Of a DNA stretch of 64,000 nucleotides, positions 50,278 to 58,099 are shown piece after piece. The stretch is taken from assembly GCF_002920615.1 (NCBI RefSeq), contig NZ_PQSU01000015.1:124001-188000 (forward strand). Direction: 5' to 3'. The first letter of the stretch is position 1; each line of letters begins with the position of its first letter. A program made the translations under genes and the position numbers. Under the pieces are notes generated by a model, which saw only the letters and a program-made list of their open reading frames with translations, did not search any database and was not told the DNA's origin. The stretch comes from Streptomyces sp. Ru62. GTDB taxonomy: Bacteria > Actinomycetota > Actinomycetes > Streptomycetales > Streptomycetaceae.

Positions 50278-51852
50278 TCACTGGGGCGGGTTGCCGTGTT
50301 TGCGGGAGGGCAGGTCCGCGTGTTTGGTGCGGAGCGCGGCCAGCGCGGACGCCAGCACGGCACGCGTCCGCGCCGGGTCGATCACGTCGTCGACCAGGCC
50401 GCGCTCGGCGGCGTAGTAGGGGTGCATCAGCTCGGCCTTGTACTCCTTGACCAGCCGGGCCCGCATCACCTCCGGGTCGTCCGCCTCCGCGATCTGCCGC
50501 CGGAAGATCACGTTCGCCGCGCCCTCGGCGCCCATGACCGCGATCTCGTTGGTCGGCCACGCGAAGGTCAGGTCCGCCCCGATCGACTGCGAGTCCATCA
50601 CGATGTACGCGCCGCCGTACGCCTTGCGCAGGACCACCGAGACGCGCGGCACGGTCGCGTCGCAGTACGCGTAGAGCAGCTTGGCGCCGTGCCGGATGAT
50701 CCCGCCGTGCTCCTGCTCCACTCCCGGCAGGAACCCGGGAACGTCCAGCAGGGTGACGATCGGAACGTTGAAGGCGTCGCACATCCGCACGAACCGCGCC
50801 GCCTTCTCGGACGCCTCGATGTCCAGCACGCCCGCCAGCGAAGCGGGCTGGTTGGCGACCAGCCCGACCACCTGCCCGCCGAGTCGGGCGAGCGCGCAGA
50901 TGATGTTGGTGGCCCACCGCTCGTGGACCTCCAGGTACTCCCCCTCGTCGACGATCTCCTCGATCACCCGGCGCATGTCGTAGGAGCGGTTGCCGTCTGC
51001 GGGCACCAGGTCCAGCAGCGCCTCGGCGCGCCGGTCCACCGGGTCCGCCGGGTCCGCGGCCGGAGGGTTCTCCCGGTTGTTGGCCGGCAGCAGCGACAGC
51101 AGGTACCGCACCTCCTCCAGACACGTCGGCTCGTCGTCGTGGACGAAGTGCGCCACACCCGACACCTCGGCGTGCACGTCCGCACCGCCCAGGCCGTTCT
51201 GGCTGATCTGCTCCCCGGTCACGGCCTGCACCACGTCGGGGCCGGTGATGAACATCTGCGAGGTGTCGCGGACCATGAACACGAAGTCCGTCAGCGCCGG
51301 CGCGTACGCCGCCCCGCCCGCACACGGGCCCAGCATCACCGAGATCTGCGGGATCACGCCGGACGCCCGGGTGTTCCGCCGGAAGATGCCTCCGTAGCCG
51401 GCCAGCGCGGACACGCCCTCCTGGATGCGGGCCCCGGCACCGTCGTTCAGCGACACCAGCGGCGCACCGGCCGACACGGCCATGTCCATGATCTTGTGGA
51501 TCTTCGCCGCGTGCGCCTCGCCCAGCGCACCGCCGAAGATCCGGAAGTCGTGCGCGTACACGAACACCGTGCGGCCGTGCACCGTCCCCCACCCCGTGAT
51601 CACCCCGTCGGTGTAGGGACGCTTCGCCTCCAGTCCGAACCCGGTCGCCCGGTGCCGGCGCAACTGCTCCACCTCGTGGAAGGAGCCCTCGTCCAGCAGC
51701 AGGCCGATGCGCTCACGCGCCGTCAGCTTCCCCTTGGCCCGTTGCGCCTCGGTCGCCTTGTCACCGGGACCGCGCTCCGCCTCCGCGCGCAGGAGACCCA
51801 GTTCGGCCACCCGTCCGCGCGTGCTGCCGACGTCCGGCGTCACATGTGCCAC
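50278..51852 (-). CDS. Acyl-CoA carboxylase beta (carboxyltransferase) subunit (524 aa)
   Basis: A carboxyltransferase of the PccB/AccB type. It contains KLTARERIGLLLDEGSF, the acyl-CoA oxyanion region DGAGARIQEGV, the second-half GFLPGVEQEHGGIIRHGAK and an FVFMVRDTSQMFITGP specificity loop. With a biotin-carrying alpha subunit it would make malonyl-CoA or methylmalonyl-CoA. No alpha subunit gene lies in the window, so a housekeeping one must be shared. GTG 51852 follows GAGGA. It belongs to the SARP-type operon starting at 52109. Confidence 0.95.
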   Translation of the reverse strand: MAHVTPDVGSTRGRVAELGLLRAEAERGPGDKATEAQRAKGKLTARERIGLLLDEGSFHEVEQLRRHRATGFGLEAKRPYTDGVITGWGTVHGRTVFVYAHDFRIFGGALGEAHAAKIHKIMDMAVSAGAPLVSLNDGAGARIQEGVSALAGYGGIFRRNTRASGVIPQISVMLGPCAGGAAYAPALTDFVFMVRDTSQMFITGPDVVQAVTGEQISQNGLGGADVHAEVSGVAHFVHDDEPTCLEEVRYLLSLLPANNRENPPAADPADPVDRRAEALLDLVPADGNRSYDMRRVIEEIVDEGEYLEVHERWATNIICALARLGGQVVGLVANQPASLAGVLDIEASEKAARFVRMCDAFNVPIVTLLDVPGFLPGVEQEHGGIIRHGAKLLYAYCDATVPRVSVVLRKAYGGAYIVMDSQSIGADLTFAWPTNEIAVMGAEGAANVIFRRQIAEADDPEVMRARLVKEYKAELMHPYYAAERGLVDDVIDPARTRAVLASALAALRTKHADLPSRKHGNPPQ

Positions 51853-51890
51853 CTCTCGTCCTCTCTCCCCGGGCGGGCGCGCCCCGGGCG

Positions 51891-52109
51891 TCAGGCCGTG
51901 TCGCGTATCTGGCGTTCCCAGGCCCTCTCGGCCCGGCTCAGGGGGATGTCGGGGCGTACCCGTTCCGGATGGCGCTCCCCGGGCGCCGCGCCCGCGGGCC
52001 CGGCCCCGGAAACCTCCGGAACGGCGATCCACATTTCTCCGTAGGCCACCACGTTCCGCCAGACGGAACGCAGACAGGCGAGGGCAATGGATTTCAGTGG
52101 GCGCAGCAC
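51891..52109 (-). CDS. Small conserved-type protein, DUF6059-like (72 aa)
   Basis: The frame has a good ribosome-binding site (AAGGGG, then GTG at 52109), sits 26 bases past a predicted transcription start and keeps coding-like composition. The pattern LRSVWRNVVAYGEMWI at the N-terminus and PERVRPDIPLSRAERAWERQ at the C-terminus recalls the short DUF6059 proteins seen in Streptomyces gene clusters. That assignment is from memory. Function is unknown. It is the first gene of the carboxylase operon. Confidence 0.65.
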   Translation of the reverse strand: MLRPLKSIALACLRSVWRNVVAYGEMWIAVPEVSGAGPAGAAPGERHPERVRPDIPLSRAERAWERQIRDTA

Positions 52110-52141
52110 GTCGGGCCCCTTTTCGACGGAACGACGGAACG

Positions 52142-52184
52142 ACGCTAACGGGTCCCGCTATAGCAGGGCTCAGAAAGCGGTTCA
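52142..52184 (-). promoter_or_regulatory. SARP-type site of the carboxylase operon
   Basis: On the minus strand: TGAACCG (52178-52184), CTGAGCC (52167-52173) and TATAGCG (52156-52162) at an 11-base period, then 8 bases, then TAGCGT at 52142-52147. The predicted transcript would start about 26 bases before the GTG at 52109. Confidence 0.55.
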
Positions 52185-52294
52185 GCGGCCTGCCGGAGAC
52201 GGAAGCGCAGGTGAGCGGCGGTTCCGGGGGGTCGCTCCAGCGAGAATATTGCCGTCGTGCAGCATCGCTTTAATGCGTCCACCGGCCGTACGGC

Positions 52295-52300
52295 TAGCAT
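52295..52300 (+). promoter_or_regulatory. -10 element of a leaderless aldo/keto reductase mRNA
   Basis: TAGCAT at 52295-52300 lies seven bases before the ATG at 52308, and no ribosome-binding site is present. This placement suits transcription starting at the ATG. No clear -35 or SARP heptamer set precedes it, although TTTAATG at 52269 is a partial match. Confidence 0.45.
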
Positions 52301-52307
52301 CTCGGGC

Positions 52308-53363
52308 ATGGAATATCGACAGCTCGGCAATTCCGGTCTCCGGGTTTCCGTCCTGACCCTGGGCACGATGACATTCGGCGGGCGCGGTGTTTTCGCGAAG
52401 GTGGGCCGGGCCGACCTCACCGAGGCGAGCCGGCAGATCGACCGCGCGCTGGACGCGGGCGTCAACCTGATCGACACGGCCGACTCCTACTCCGGCGGTC
52501 TGTCGGAGGAGATCGTCGGCCGGGCGATGAAGGGGCGCCTGGACCGCGCCCTGATCGCCACGAAGGCCCGCATGCCCACCGGGACCGGCCCCAACGACGC
52601 GGGCCTGTCCCGCCACCACCTGATCCAGGCGTGCGAGGCGAGCCTGCGCCGGCTGGGCACCGACCACATCGACCTCTACCAGGTGCACGCGTGGGACGGC
52701 CTGACGCCGCTGGAGGAGACGCTCTCCGCCCTGGACGCCCTGGTGCGCGCCGGCAAGATCCGGTACGTCGGCTGCTCCAACTACTCCGGCTGGCACCTGA
52801 TGAAGGCGCTCGGGGTCTCCGACCGGACCGGCACGGCGCGGTTCGTCAGCCAGCAGATCCACTACTCGCTCCAGGCCCGGGAAGCCGAGTACGAACTGCT
52901 CCCGATCGCCGTCGACCAGGGCCTCGGCGTCCTGGCGTGGAGCCCGCTGGCCGGCGGGCTGCTGTCCGGCAAGTACCGCCGGGGCGTGGAGCCGCCCGCG
53001 GGTTCCCGGCGCCTGAGCGGCTGGGACGAGCCGCCGGTGCGCGACGAGGACCGACTGTACGCCGTCGTGGACGCGCTGGTTTCCCTCGCGCGGGACCGGG
53101 ACGCGACCCCGGCGCAGGTGGCCCTCGCCTGGCTGCTGTCCCGGCCGGCCGTGACCTCGCTGGTGATCGGTGTGCGCAGCGAGGAGCAGCTCGACCAGAA
53201 CCTGCGCGCCGCCGACCTGGTCCTGGAGCCTGCCGAGCTGGAGCGGCTGGACGAGGTGAGCGCCCCGCCGCTGCCGTACCCGTACTGGCACCAGGCGAAG
53301 ATCGCCTCCGACCGGCTGGGCCCGGCCGACCTGACGCTGCTCGGCCCCTATCTGCGCCGGTAG
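52308..53363 (+). CDS. Aldo/keto reductase (351 aa)
   Basis: An NADPH-dependent TIM-barrel reductase. The N-terminal MEYRQLGNSGLRVSVLTLGT, the catalytic region NLIDTADSYSGGLSE (Asp and Tyr), the Lys in LIATKARM, the His in DLYQVHAWDG, and the C-terminal IGVRSEEQLDQNL cofactor clamp are all present. It would reduce a carbonyl on the polyketide or a sugar. It is divergent from the carboxylase operon and convergent with the F420 oxidoreductase gene. Confidence 0.93.
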   Translation: MEYRQLGNSGLRVSVLTLGTMTFGGRGVFAKVGRADLTEASRQIDRALDAGVNLIDTADSYSGGLSEEIVGRAMKGRLDRALIATKARMPTGTGPNDAGLSRHHLIQACEASLRRLGTDHIDLYQVHAWDGLTPLEETLSALDALVRAGKIRYVGCSNYSGWHLMKALGVSDRTGTARFVSQQIHYSLQAREAEYELLPIAVDQGLGVLAWSPLAGGLLSGKYRRGVEPPAGSRRLSGWDEPPVRDEDRLYAVVDALVSLARDRDATPAQVALAWLLSRPAVTSLVIGVRSEEQLDQNLRAADLVLEPAELERLDEVSAPPLPYPYWHQAKIASDRLGPADLTLLGPYLRR

Positions 53364-53439
53364 CACCGGGGTGGTGACAGCGGCGCGCCGCCGGCCCGGT
53401 GCCGGCGGCGCGCCGCTGTCGTGTGCGGGGGCCGGGGGC

Positions 53440-54252
53440 TCAGGTGACGGAGTCCCGCCAGCTCACCATGTCCTTCAGGGACGACAGGTCGTACCCGGCG
53501 TCCGTCGGCTTGACCTCCGTGACGAAGAGGGTGACGCCTTCGGCCCGCAGCGCGTCGGCCTGGGCGGGGCCGCTCCAGTTGGCGGCCCGCTCGATCGCGT
53601 CGGCGTCCCGGCCGGCCGCCGCGGCGTGCTGCTTGACGAGGTCGTTCTTGCGGCGGAAGGTCTCCAGGTCCAGTCCGCAGTGCCAGATGTCGGCGTACCG
53701 CCCGACGACCGGCAGGGTACGGCGTTCACCGCCGCCGCCGATGAGGAGCGGGATCTTCCGCAGGGGTGGCGGGGTCAGGTGTCCCAGCCGGTGCTCGATG
53801 CGCCGGACGCCCTCGGTGAAGAGGTCCATCCGGGACCTGAGGGTCCCGTAGGAGTAGCCGTAGGCCGTGTAGTCCTTCTCGTACCAGCCGGCGCCGACGC
53901 CGAGGACGAGCCGGCCGCCGCTGATGTGGTCGACGGTACGGGCCATGTCGGCGAGCAGGTCGGGGTTGCGGTAGCCGATGCCGGTGACGAGCAGGCCGAT
54001 CTCCACCCGGCTGGTGATCTCCGCCCACGACGCGAGCGACGTCCAGCCCTCGAAGTTGGTGACGTCGGGCTGCACCGGGGCGATCTCGATGCCCTCCGGG
54101 CCGCGGCGCACCCACGGCTTGTGGAAGTGGTCGTAGCCGAAGACGGCGTCGGCGCCCATCTCCTCGGCCCGCAGCACCGCCGCGCGCCAGGTCGCGTAGT
54201 CGGGGGCGCCGCCGGGCCACAGATGGGCGGCGACGCGGACGGGACGGGTCAT
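53440..54252 (-). CDS. LLM-class F420-dependent oxidoreductase (270 aa)
   Basis: A luciferase-like monooxygenase-fold protein. VEIGLLVTGIGYRNPDLLADMARTVDHISGGRLVLGVGAGW is the shared core (in part), with the IPLLIGGGGERRTLP strand near the end. This class uses F420 rather than FMN and catalyses hydride transfer in several actinobacterial pathways. Its ATG at 54252 overlaps the methyltransferase stop (ATGA), so they are coupled in a cupin-methyltransferase-LLM operon. Confidence 0.87.
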   Translation of the reverse strand: MTRPVRVAAHLWPGGAPDYATWRAAVLRAEEMGADAVFGYDHFHKPWVRRGPEGIEIAPVQPDVTNFEGWTSLASWAEITSRVEIGLLVTGIGYRNPDLLADMARTVDHISGGRLVLGVGAGWYEKDYTAYGYSYGTLRSRMDLFTEGVRRIEHRLGHLTPPPLRKIPLLIGGGGERRTLPVVGRYADIWHCGLDLETFRRKNDLVKQHAAAAGRDADAIERAANWSGPAQADALRAEGVTLFVTEVKPTDAGYDLSSLKDMVSWRDSVT

Positions 54253-55319
54253 GCGGTCTTGGTGGCGGACAGGATGCCGTGGACGACGAACGTGCCGGGC
54301 GGCATCGTGGCGCGGTCCTGGGTGAGGGTCCGGGTCACCTCGAAGCCGCACTCCTCCAGCCAGGCGCGGTAGGTGGACATCTTCTGCGGGCCGCCCTGGC
54401 CCATGGTGCAGCCGAGGAAGAAGGCGGGGAAGAAGTCGATGTCGACGTTGTCGTCGCCCTTGACGTCCTCCGGGTAGACCGGGACCAGGATGTGGACCTG
54501 CCCGCCGGCCGGCAGCGCCCCGTGCACCCCGCGCAGGATCTTGAACACCTGGTCCTTGTCGAACATGTCCAGGAAGTGCTTGACCAGAGCGACGTCGAAG
54601 CCCGTGGGGACGGACTCGAAGACGTCACCGCCGATGAAGGAGCAGTGCTCGGCGACGCCGTGCGCCCGGAAGTTCTCCAGGCACTCGCTCTCCTTCTCGG
54701 GCAGGTCGAAGGTGGTCACGTGCAGTCCGGGCGACTCCTTCCGGCGGTACGTCAGGATGGCGCCCAGGCCGGTGTTGCCGGCGACGTCGAGCACCCGGGA
54801 GCCGGCCGGGATGTCGACGTTGGCGAAGAACCAGGTGTCGATGTACTCGGTGACGTTGTCCATCAGCGTCGCCCACGACTCGCGCAGGTCCTTGTGCTCG
54901 GCGACGGCTCCGTACAGGTTGCCCTGGTACCCGTAGAGCTTCTCCAGGCCGACGACCGTCCCGGTCTGCACGCTCTCGGTGAGGTAGAAGACCTGCCGGA
55001 GCATGACCACCTTGATCATGTTCATCAGGGTCAGCAGGCGCTGCACGTCCGCCTGGTCCACGCGGGCGAGCGAGTCGAGGGAGTACCGGCCGGACGCCTC
55101 GTCGTGCGCGACGAAGCCCTCCTTGACCGGCAGGAGCAGCAGTTGTTCCACGGCGTCGGGGCGGGTCCCGACGGCGGCGCCGAGCTGGGCCGCGGTCAGG
55201 GCGCCGTGCTCCCGGAGTTCGTCGATGAGGCCGAGTTCGAAGACGCTCAGCAGGTTCATGAACCTGGCCGGGCCCACCATGTAGTCGCGAAAGCGCTCGA
55301 ACGTGAGGTCCGCGGTCAT
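54249..55319 (-). CDS. SAM-dependent O-methyltransferase (356 aa)
   Basis: An O-methyltransferase of the plant-COMT/DnrK-like family, with an N-terminal winged-helix dimerisation domain (about residues 15-110, LLSVFELGLIDELREHGALT), and a Rossmann domain with VLDVAGNTGLGA as SAM loop, FDLPE and LVKHFLDMF. Canonical loop I is DVGGGxG, so VLDVAGNTG is a variant. ATG 55319 follows AAGGGA. It lies 41 bases after the cupin gene. It probably methylates a hydroxyl of the aromatic product. Confidence 0.86.
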   Translation of the reverse strand: MTADLTFERFRDYMVGPARFMNLLSVFELGLIDELREHGALTAAQLGAAVGTRPDAVEQLLLLPVKEGFVAHDEASGRYSLDSLARVDQADVQRLLTLMNMIKVVMLRQVFYLTESVQTGTVVGLEKLYGYQGNLYGAVAEHKDLRESWATLMDNVTEYIDTWFFANVDIPAGSRVLDVAGNTGLGAILTYRRKESPGLHVTTFDLPEKESECLENFRAHGVAEHCSFIGGDVFESVPTGFDVALVKHFLDMFDKDQVFKILRGVHGALPAGGQVHILVPVYPEDVKGDDNVDIDFFPAFFLGCTMGQGGPQKMSTYRAWLEECGFEVTRTLTQDRATMPPGTFVVHGILSATKTA

Positions 55320-55360
55320 TGCAGTGATCCCTTCGGCTGGGGTTGGCTCGGTCGTGCCGT

Positions 55361-55846
55361 TCACTCGGGCTGCTCGGGCGCGCCCTCGGCGCGGACCGGG
55401 GGTCCGAGCCGCTCCACCTCGAACCGGAACGCGGGGCGCGGCACGTCGGGGTCGCTCGACGCGGCGGCGAAGACGTTCTCCAGGCCGCCGGGGGTGGACA
55501 CGGTCAGTCCGGCGGCGGGCTCGCCACCGGCGTTGGAGAAGGAGTGCGGGGTGTTCCGGGGCATCCAGGCCAGCTGCCGCGGGCCGAGGACGTGGCGCTC
55601 CTCCCCCACCTGGAAGACCACGTGGCCCTCCAGCACGTAGAAGGCCTCGTCGAAGTTGTGCTGGTGCAGCCCCGGACCGGTCTGCCACGGGTCGAGGTGC
55701 CATTCGAGGAGGCTGAACCGGGCGTCGGTGTCGCTGGCGATGAGCTTGAAGGCCGTCTTGAAGGCGGTGCCGGCCGCGTCCTCGGGGCTGGGCGCCCCGG
55801 GCCGGGCCTCGGACGGCTTCAGCACGAAGGGTTTCGAGATGTGCAC
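55361..55846 (-). CDS. Cupin-domain protein (161 aa)
   Basis: A single beta-barrel cupin: LEWHLDPWQTGPGLHQHNFDEA (in part) carries the first motif (His-x-His and Glu equivalents), and RNTPHSFSN the second His. Cupins in aromatic polyketide clusters act as cyclases or oxygenases. GTG 55846 is chosen because GAGG precedes it; the frame remains open upstream but a start there would fall in the SARP site. It is the first gene of its operon. Confidence 0.82.
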   Translation of the reverse strand: MHISKPFVLKPSEARPGAPSPEDAAGTAFKTAFKLIASDTDARFSLLEWHLDPWQTGPGLHQHNFDEAFYVLEGHVVFQVGEERHVLGPRQLAWMPRNTPHSFSNAGGEPAAGLTVSTPGGLENVFAAASSDPDVPRPAFRFEVERLGPPVRAEGAPEQPE

Positions 55847-55910
55847 GATGACCTCATCAGCATCGGGGATTCGCTGGTCGAACGCCTGTGTGCCGGCGTC
55901 GCTCGTGTCG

Positions 55911-55953
55911 ATGGTCCGGGGCCGCCGTAAATCCCGGCTCAAGCCTGGCTAAC
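55911..55953 (-). promoter_or_regulatory. Strong SARP-type site of the cupin operon
   Basis: On the minus strand: GTTAGCC (55947-55953), TTGAGCC (55936-55942) and TTTACGG (55925-55931), at an 11-base period, then 8 bases to GACCAT (55911-55916). The first two heptamers are identical to those of the site at 61052-61094, and the -10 core ACCAT is shared. Confidence 0.72.
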
Positions 55954-55978
55954 CGGCGGGGCCGCCCGGACCCGGCGC

Positions 55979-56329
55979 TCAGGCGCTCAGCGTCACCAGG
56001 CAGAGTGCCGTGACGGAGCCGAGCAGGATGGCGGCGGACAGGCCGGCGCGGCGCGGGTGCCCGACCCGGATGTGCGACCCGACGGCGCCGAGGAAGTACA
56101 GCACGAGGCCCGTGGCGGCGGCGATGGCCAGTGGCGACCAGTACAGCCCCGCGATCAGGCCGACGGCGCCGGCGCACTGGGCCAGGCCCAGGAACCAGAG
56201 GAGGGATGCCGGGAAGCCCACCTCGACGATGCCCCGGCGGACGGCCTCCTTGCCGGTGAAGGTCGCGTAGGAGGTGAAGAGGAGCACCGCGGCGAGCATG
56301 ACCGAGACGGTGGTGGCGGCGGCGGACAT
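55979..56329 (-). CDS. DoxX-like four-helix membrane protein (116 aa)
   Basis: Four hydrophobic helices with the pattern EVGFPASLLWFLGLAQCAGAVGLIAGL and a following ATGLVLYFLGAVGSHIR resemble the DoxX/DoxD-like small membrane proteins. Function in the cluster is unknown; an electron-transfer or quinone-related role is a guess. ATG 56329 follows GGAG. It is the last gene of the long operon starting at the second methyltransferase. Confidence 0.75.
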   Translation of the reverse strand: MSAAATTVSVMLAAVLLFTSYATFTGKEAVRRGIVEVGFPASLLWFLGLAQCAGAVGLIAGLYWSPLAIAAATGLVLYFLGAVGSHIRVGHPRRAGLSAAILLGSVTALCLVTLSA

Positions 56330-56392
56330 GAGCACTCCAGGGCAGCGGTGAGGACGGCTGGGCGGATCGGGTGCCGGGTCGGGACGGTCGGG

Positions 56393-57718
56393 TCAGGACA
56401 GGCCGGTGCCGGGGCCGTCCCCGAGCAGGGTGCGCGGGTCGAGGGGGGCACCGTAGGTGTAGTGCCGCTCGCCGCCCCACGGTTCGGTGTGGGAGCGGCC
56501 GCGGGCGTCGACGGTGGTGTGCCGGGACGTGAGCGGTTCTCCCGCCGCCCGTTCGGCGAGCCAGTCGGCGACGGCGACGAAGACGGCGGGGCCGAGGCGG
56601 CCCGCGGTGCGGGTGACCGGGGCGTGGTGCTCGCCGACGTAGAACAGCAGTTCCTTGGGGCCGGGCACGTCGTTGAGGTGCCGGTAGGTGTCCGCGGGGT
56701 CGCACAGCGGGTCGTCCTCGCCCATGACCGCCAGGTAGGGCATGTGGATCTGCTTGCTGAGCCCGGCGACGGTCATGGTGCCGACCTTGGCCTCCAGCTC
56801 CTCGACACCGGACGTGCCGGTCATGTACATGAAGCGCTGGCGGAAGGTCGGCGAGGCGGAGCCGAACATGACGGCGTTGCCGGGGTCGAAACAGGTGAAC
56901 AGCGTGGCGCAGGCGGCGTACCGGGGCTCGGCCGCGGCCATCTGGGTGACCCAGAACGAACCCTGGCTCACCCCGCAGAGCATGACCCGCTCCGGGTCGA
57001 CCTCCGGGCGGGCCGCGACCGCCTCGTAGGCCGCGGTGCCGACCTGTCCGTAGCGGTCGGGGTCGTACCAGATCTCCCGGACCAGCGACGTGCCCTGGCC
57101 GGGACCGTCCAGGGTGAGCACGGCCATGCCGCGGCGCAGGTGGCGGTCGGCGCTCGCGAAGACGTTCATCTCCTTGAAGCCGTCCATCCCGGAGAGCAGC
57201 ACCACGCACGGCAGCGGGCCGGTGGCTTCCTCGTGCCCCGGGGGCAGGTGGAACCAGCCGGCCAGCGTCCGGCCCTCGTACGGCACCTCGACGGGTTCCA
57301 CGAGGTGGTCCGCGCCGGCGGCGTAGGCGGTGTAGCAGTCGGTCTTCTTCTGTTCCAGGACGACGTTGAGCTCGGTGTTGGCGAAGATGGGCCACTGGGC
57401 GCCGCCGTAGAGGACGGCGGCCGCGAAGTGGTCGTCGCTCGCGGAGGCGGTGTGCCCGGCCCGCCGCTGCCCCGCACCGCGGAGTTCGAAGTGCCGGGCG
57501 AGGTTGACCATCTCACGGGTGAAGTCGTCCAGTTTGCGGATCGAGCGCCCCAGCCCCAGGATCGCGCCCTTGTGATCGGCGCTGACCGGAGCCGACAGGT
57601 AGTGCAGGCGGTCCTGGTCCCATTCCGGCCCGAACTGCTCGATGGCCAGATCCAGCAGCCAGCGCTGATCGGCGAAGCGGGGATCGCGGTTGCCCAGGGC
57701 ATGAGGATTGACCGGCAT
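56393..57718 (-). CDS. Alpha/beta hydrolase, FrsA/DUF1100-like (441 aa)
   Basis: A long N-terminal helical cap (about 150 residues) precedes the hydrolase fold. The nucleophile is in GVSQGSFWVTQM, the acid probably in MGEDDPLCDP and the base in GEHHAP. This arrangement is that of the FrsA/2,6-dihydropseudooxynicotine-hydrolase-like family, which breaks C-C or ester bonds. In the cluster it may release or trim an intermediate. GGAG lies nine bases ahead of the ATG. It is 63 bases upstream of the DoxX-like gene. Confidence 0.83.
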   Translation of the reverse strand: MPVNPHALGNRDPRFADQRWLLDLAIEQFGPEWDQDRLHYLSAPVSADHKGAILGLGRSIRKLDDFTREMVNLARHFELRGAGQRRAGHTASASDDHFAAAVLYGGAQWPIFANTELNVVLEQKKTDCYTAYAAGADHLVEPVEVPYEGRTLAGWFHLPPGHEEATGPLPCVVLLSGMDGFKEMNVFASADRHLRRGMAVLTLDGPGQGTSLVREIWYDPDRYGQVGTAAYEAVAARPEVDPERVMLCGVSQGSFWVTQMAAAEPRYAACATLFTCFDPGNAVMFGSASPTFRQRFMYMTGTSGVEELEAKVGTMTVAGLSKQIHMPYLAVMGEDDPLCDPADTYRHLNDVPGPKELLFYVGEHHAPVTRTAGRLGPAVFVAVADWLAERAAGEPLTSRHTTVDARGRSHTEPWGGERHYTYGAPLDPRTLLGDGPGTGLS

Positions 57719-57778
57719 GGTCTGACGCTCCGGTGGGTGAGGGGGACGGACGGCACGACGGGAGTTCGACGACAGGGC

Positions 57779-58099
57779 CTACTCCTCGGTGTTCACCGAG
57801 ACCGCCTGGTAGGGGAACCTGGACTGCCAGTGGCGGACGAACTCCAGCAGTGGCGGGTGGGCGAAGAGCTCGCGCATCGTGCCGAGGTCGCGGCAGGTGA
57901 TCCGGGCCATCGCGGAGGGGACGAAGACCGGGGCGACCTCGGCACCGACGTCGTCGTGCAGCGGCACGTGCGGCCAGTGCCGGTAGGAGTCCGCCAGCCC
58001 GGAGGCGAGGACCAGCGCGGAACCCTCGCGGAAGAACTGCGCGCGGTCCGCTTCGGACATCTCGTCGCTGAAGTGGAAGACGAGCGTGTGCGTCACCAT
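57779..58099 (-). CDS. Stand-alone Dabb alpha/beta-barrel protein (106 aa)
   Basis: A ferredoxin-like dimeric alpha/beta barrel of the stress-responsive (Dabb) family. THTLVFHFSDEM at the start, ASGLADSYRHWPHVPLH and the AMARITCRDLGTMRELFAHP region align with the N-terminal half of the Dabb-SRPBCC fusion encoded at 44649. Members of this fold serve as polyketide cyclases or cofactor-free monooxygenases. ATG 58099 overlaps the P450 stop by seven bases, so it is translationally coupled to the P450 gene. Confidence 0.8.
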   Translation of the reverse strand: MVTHTLVFHFSDEMSEADRAQFFREGSALVLASGLADSYRHWPHVPLHDDVGAEVAPVFVPSAMARITCRDLGTMRELFAHPPLLEFVRHWQSRFPYQAVSVNTEE

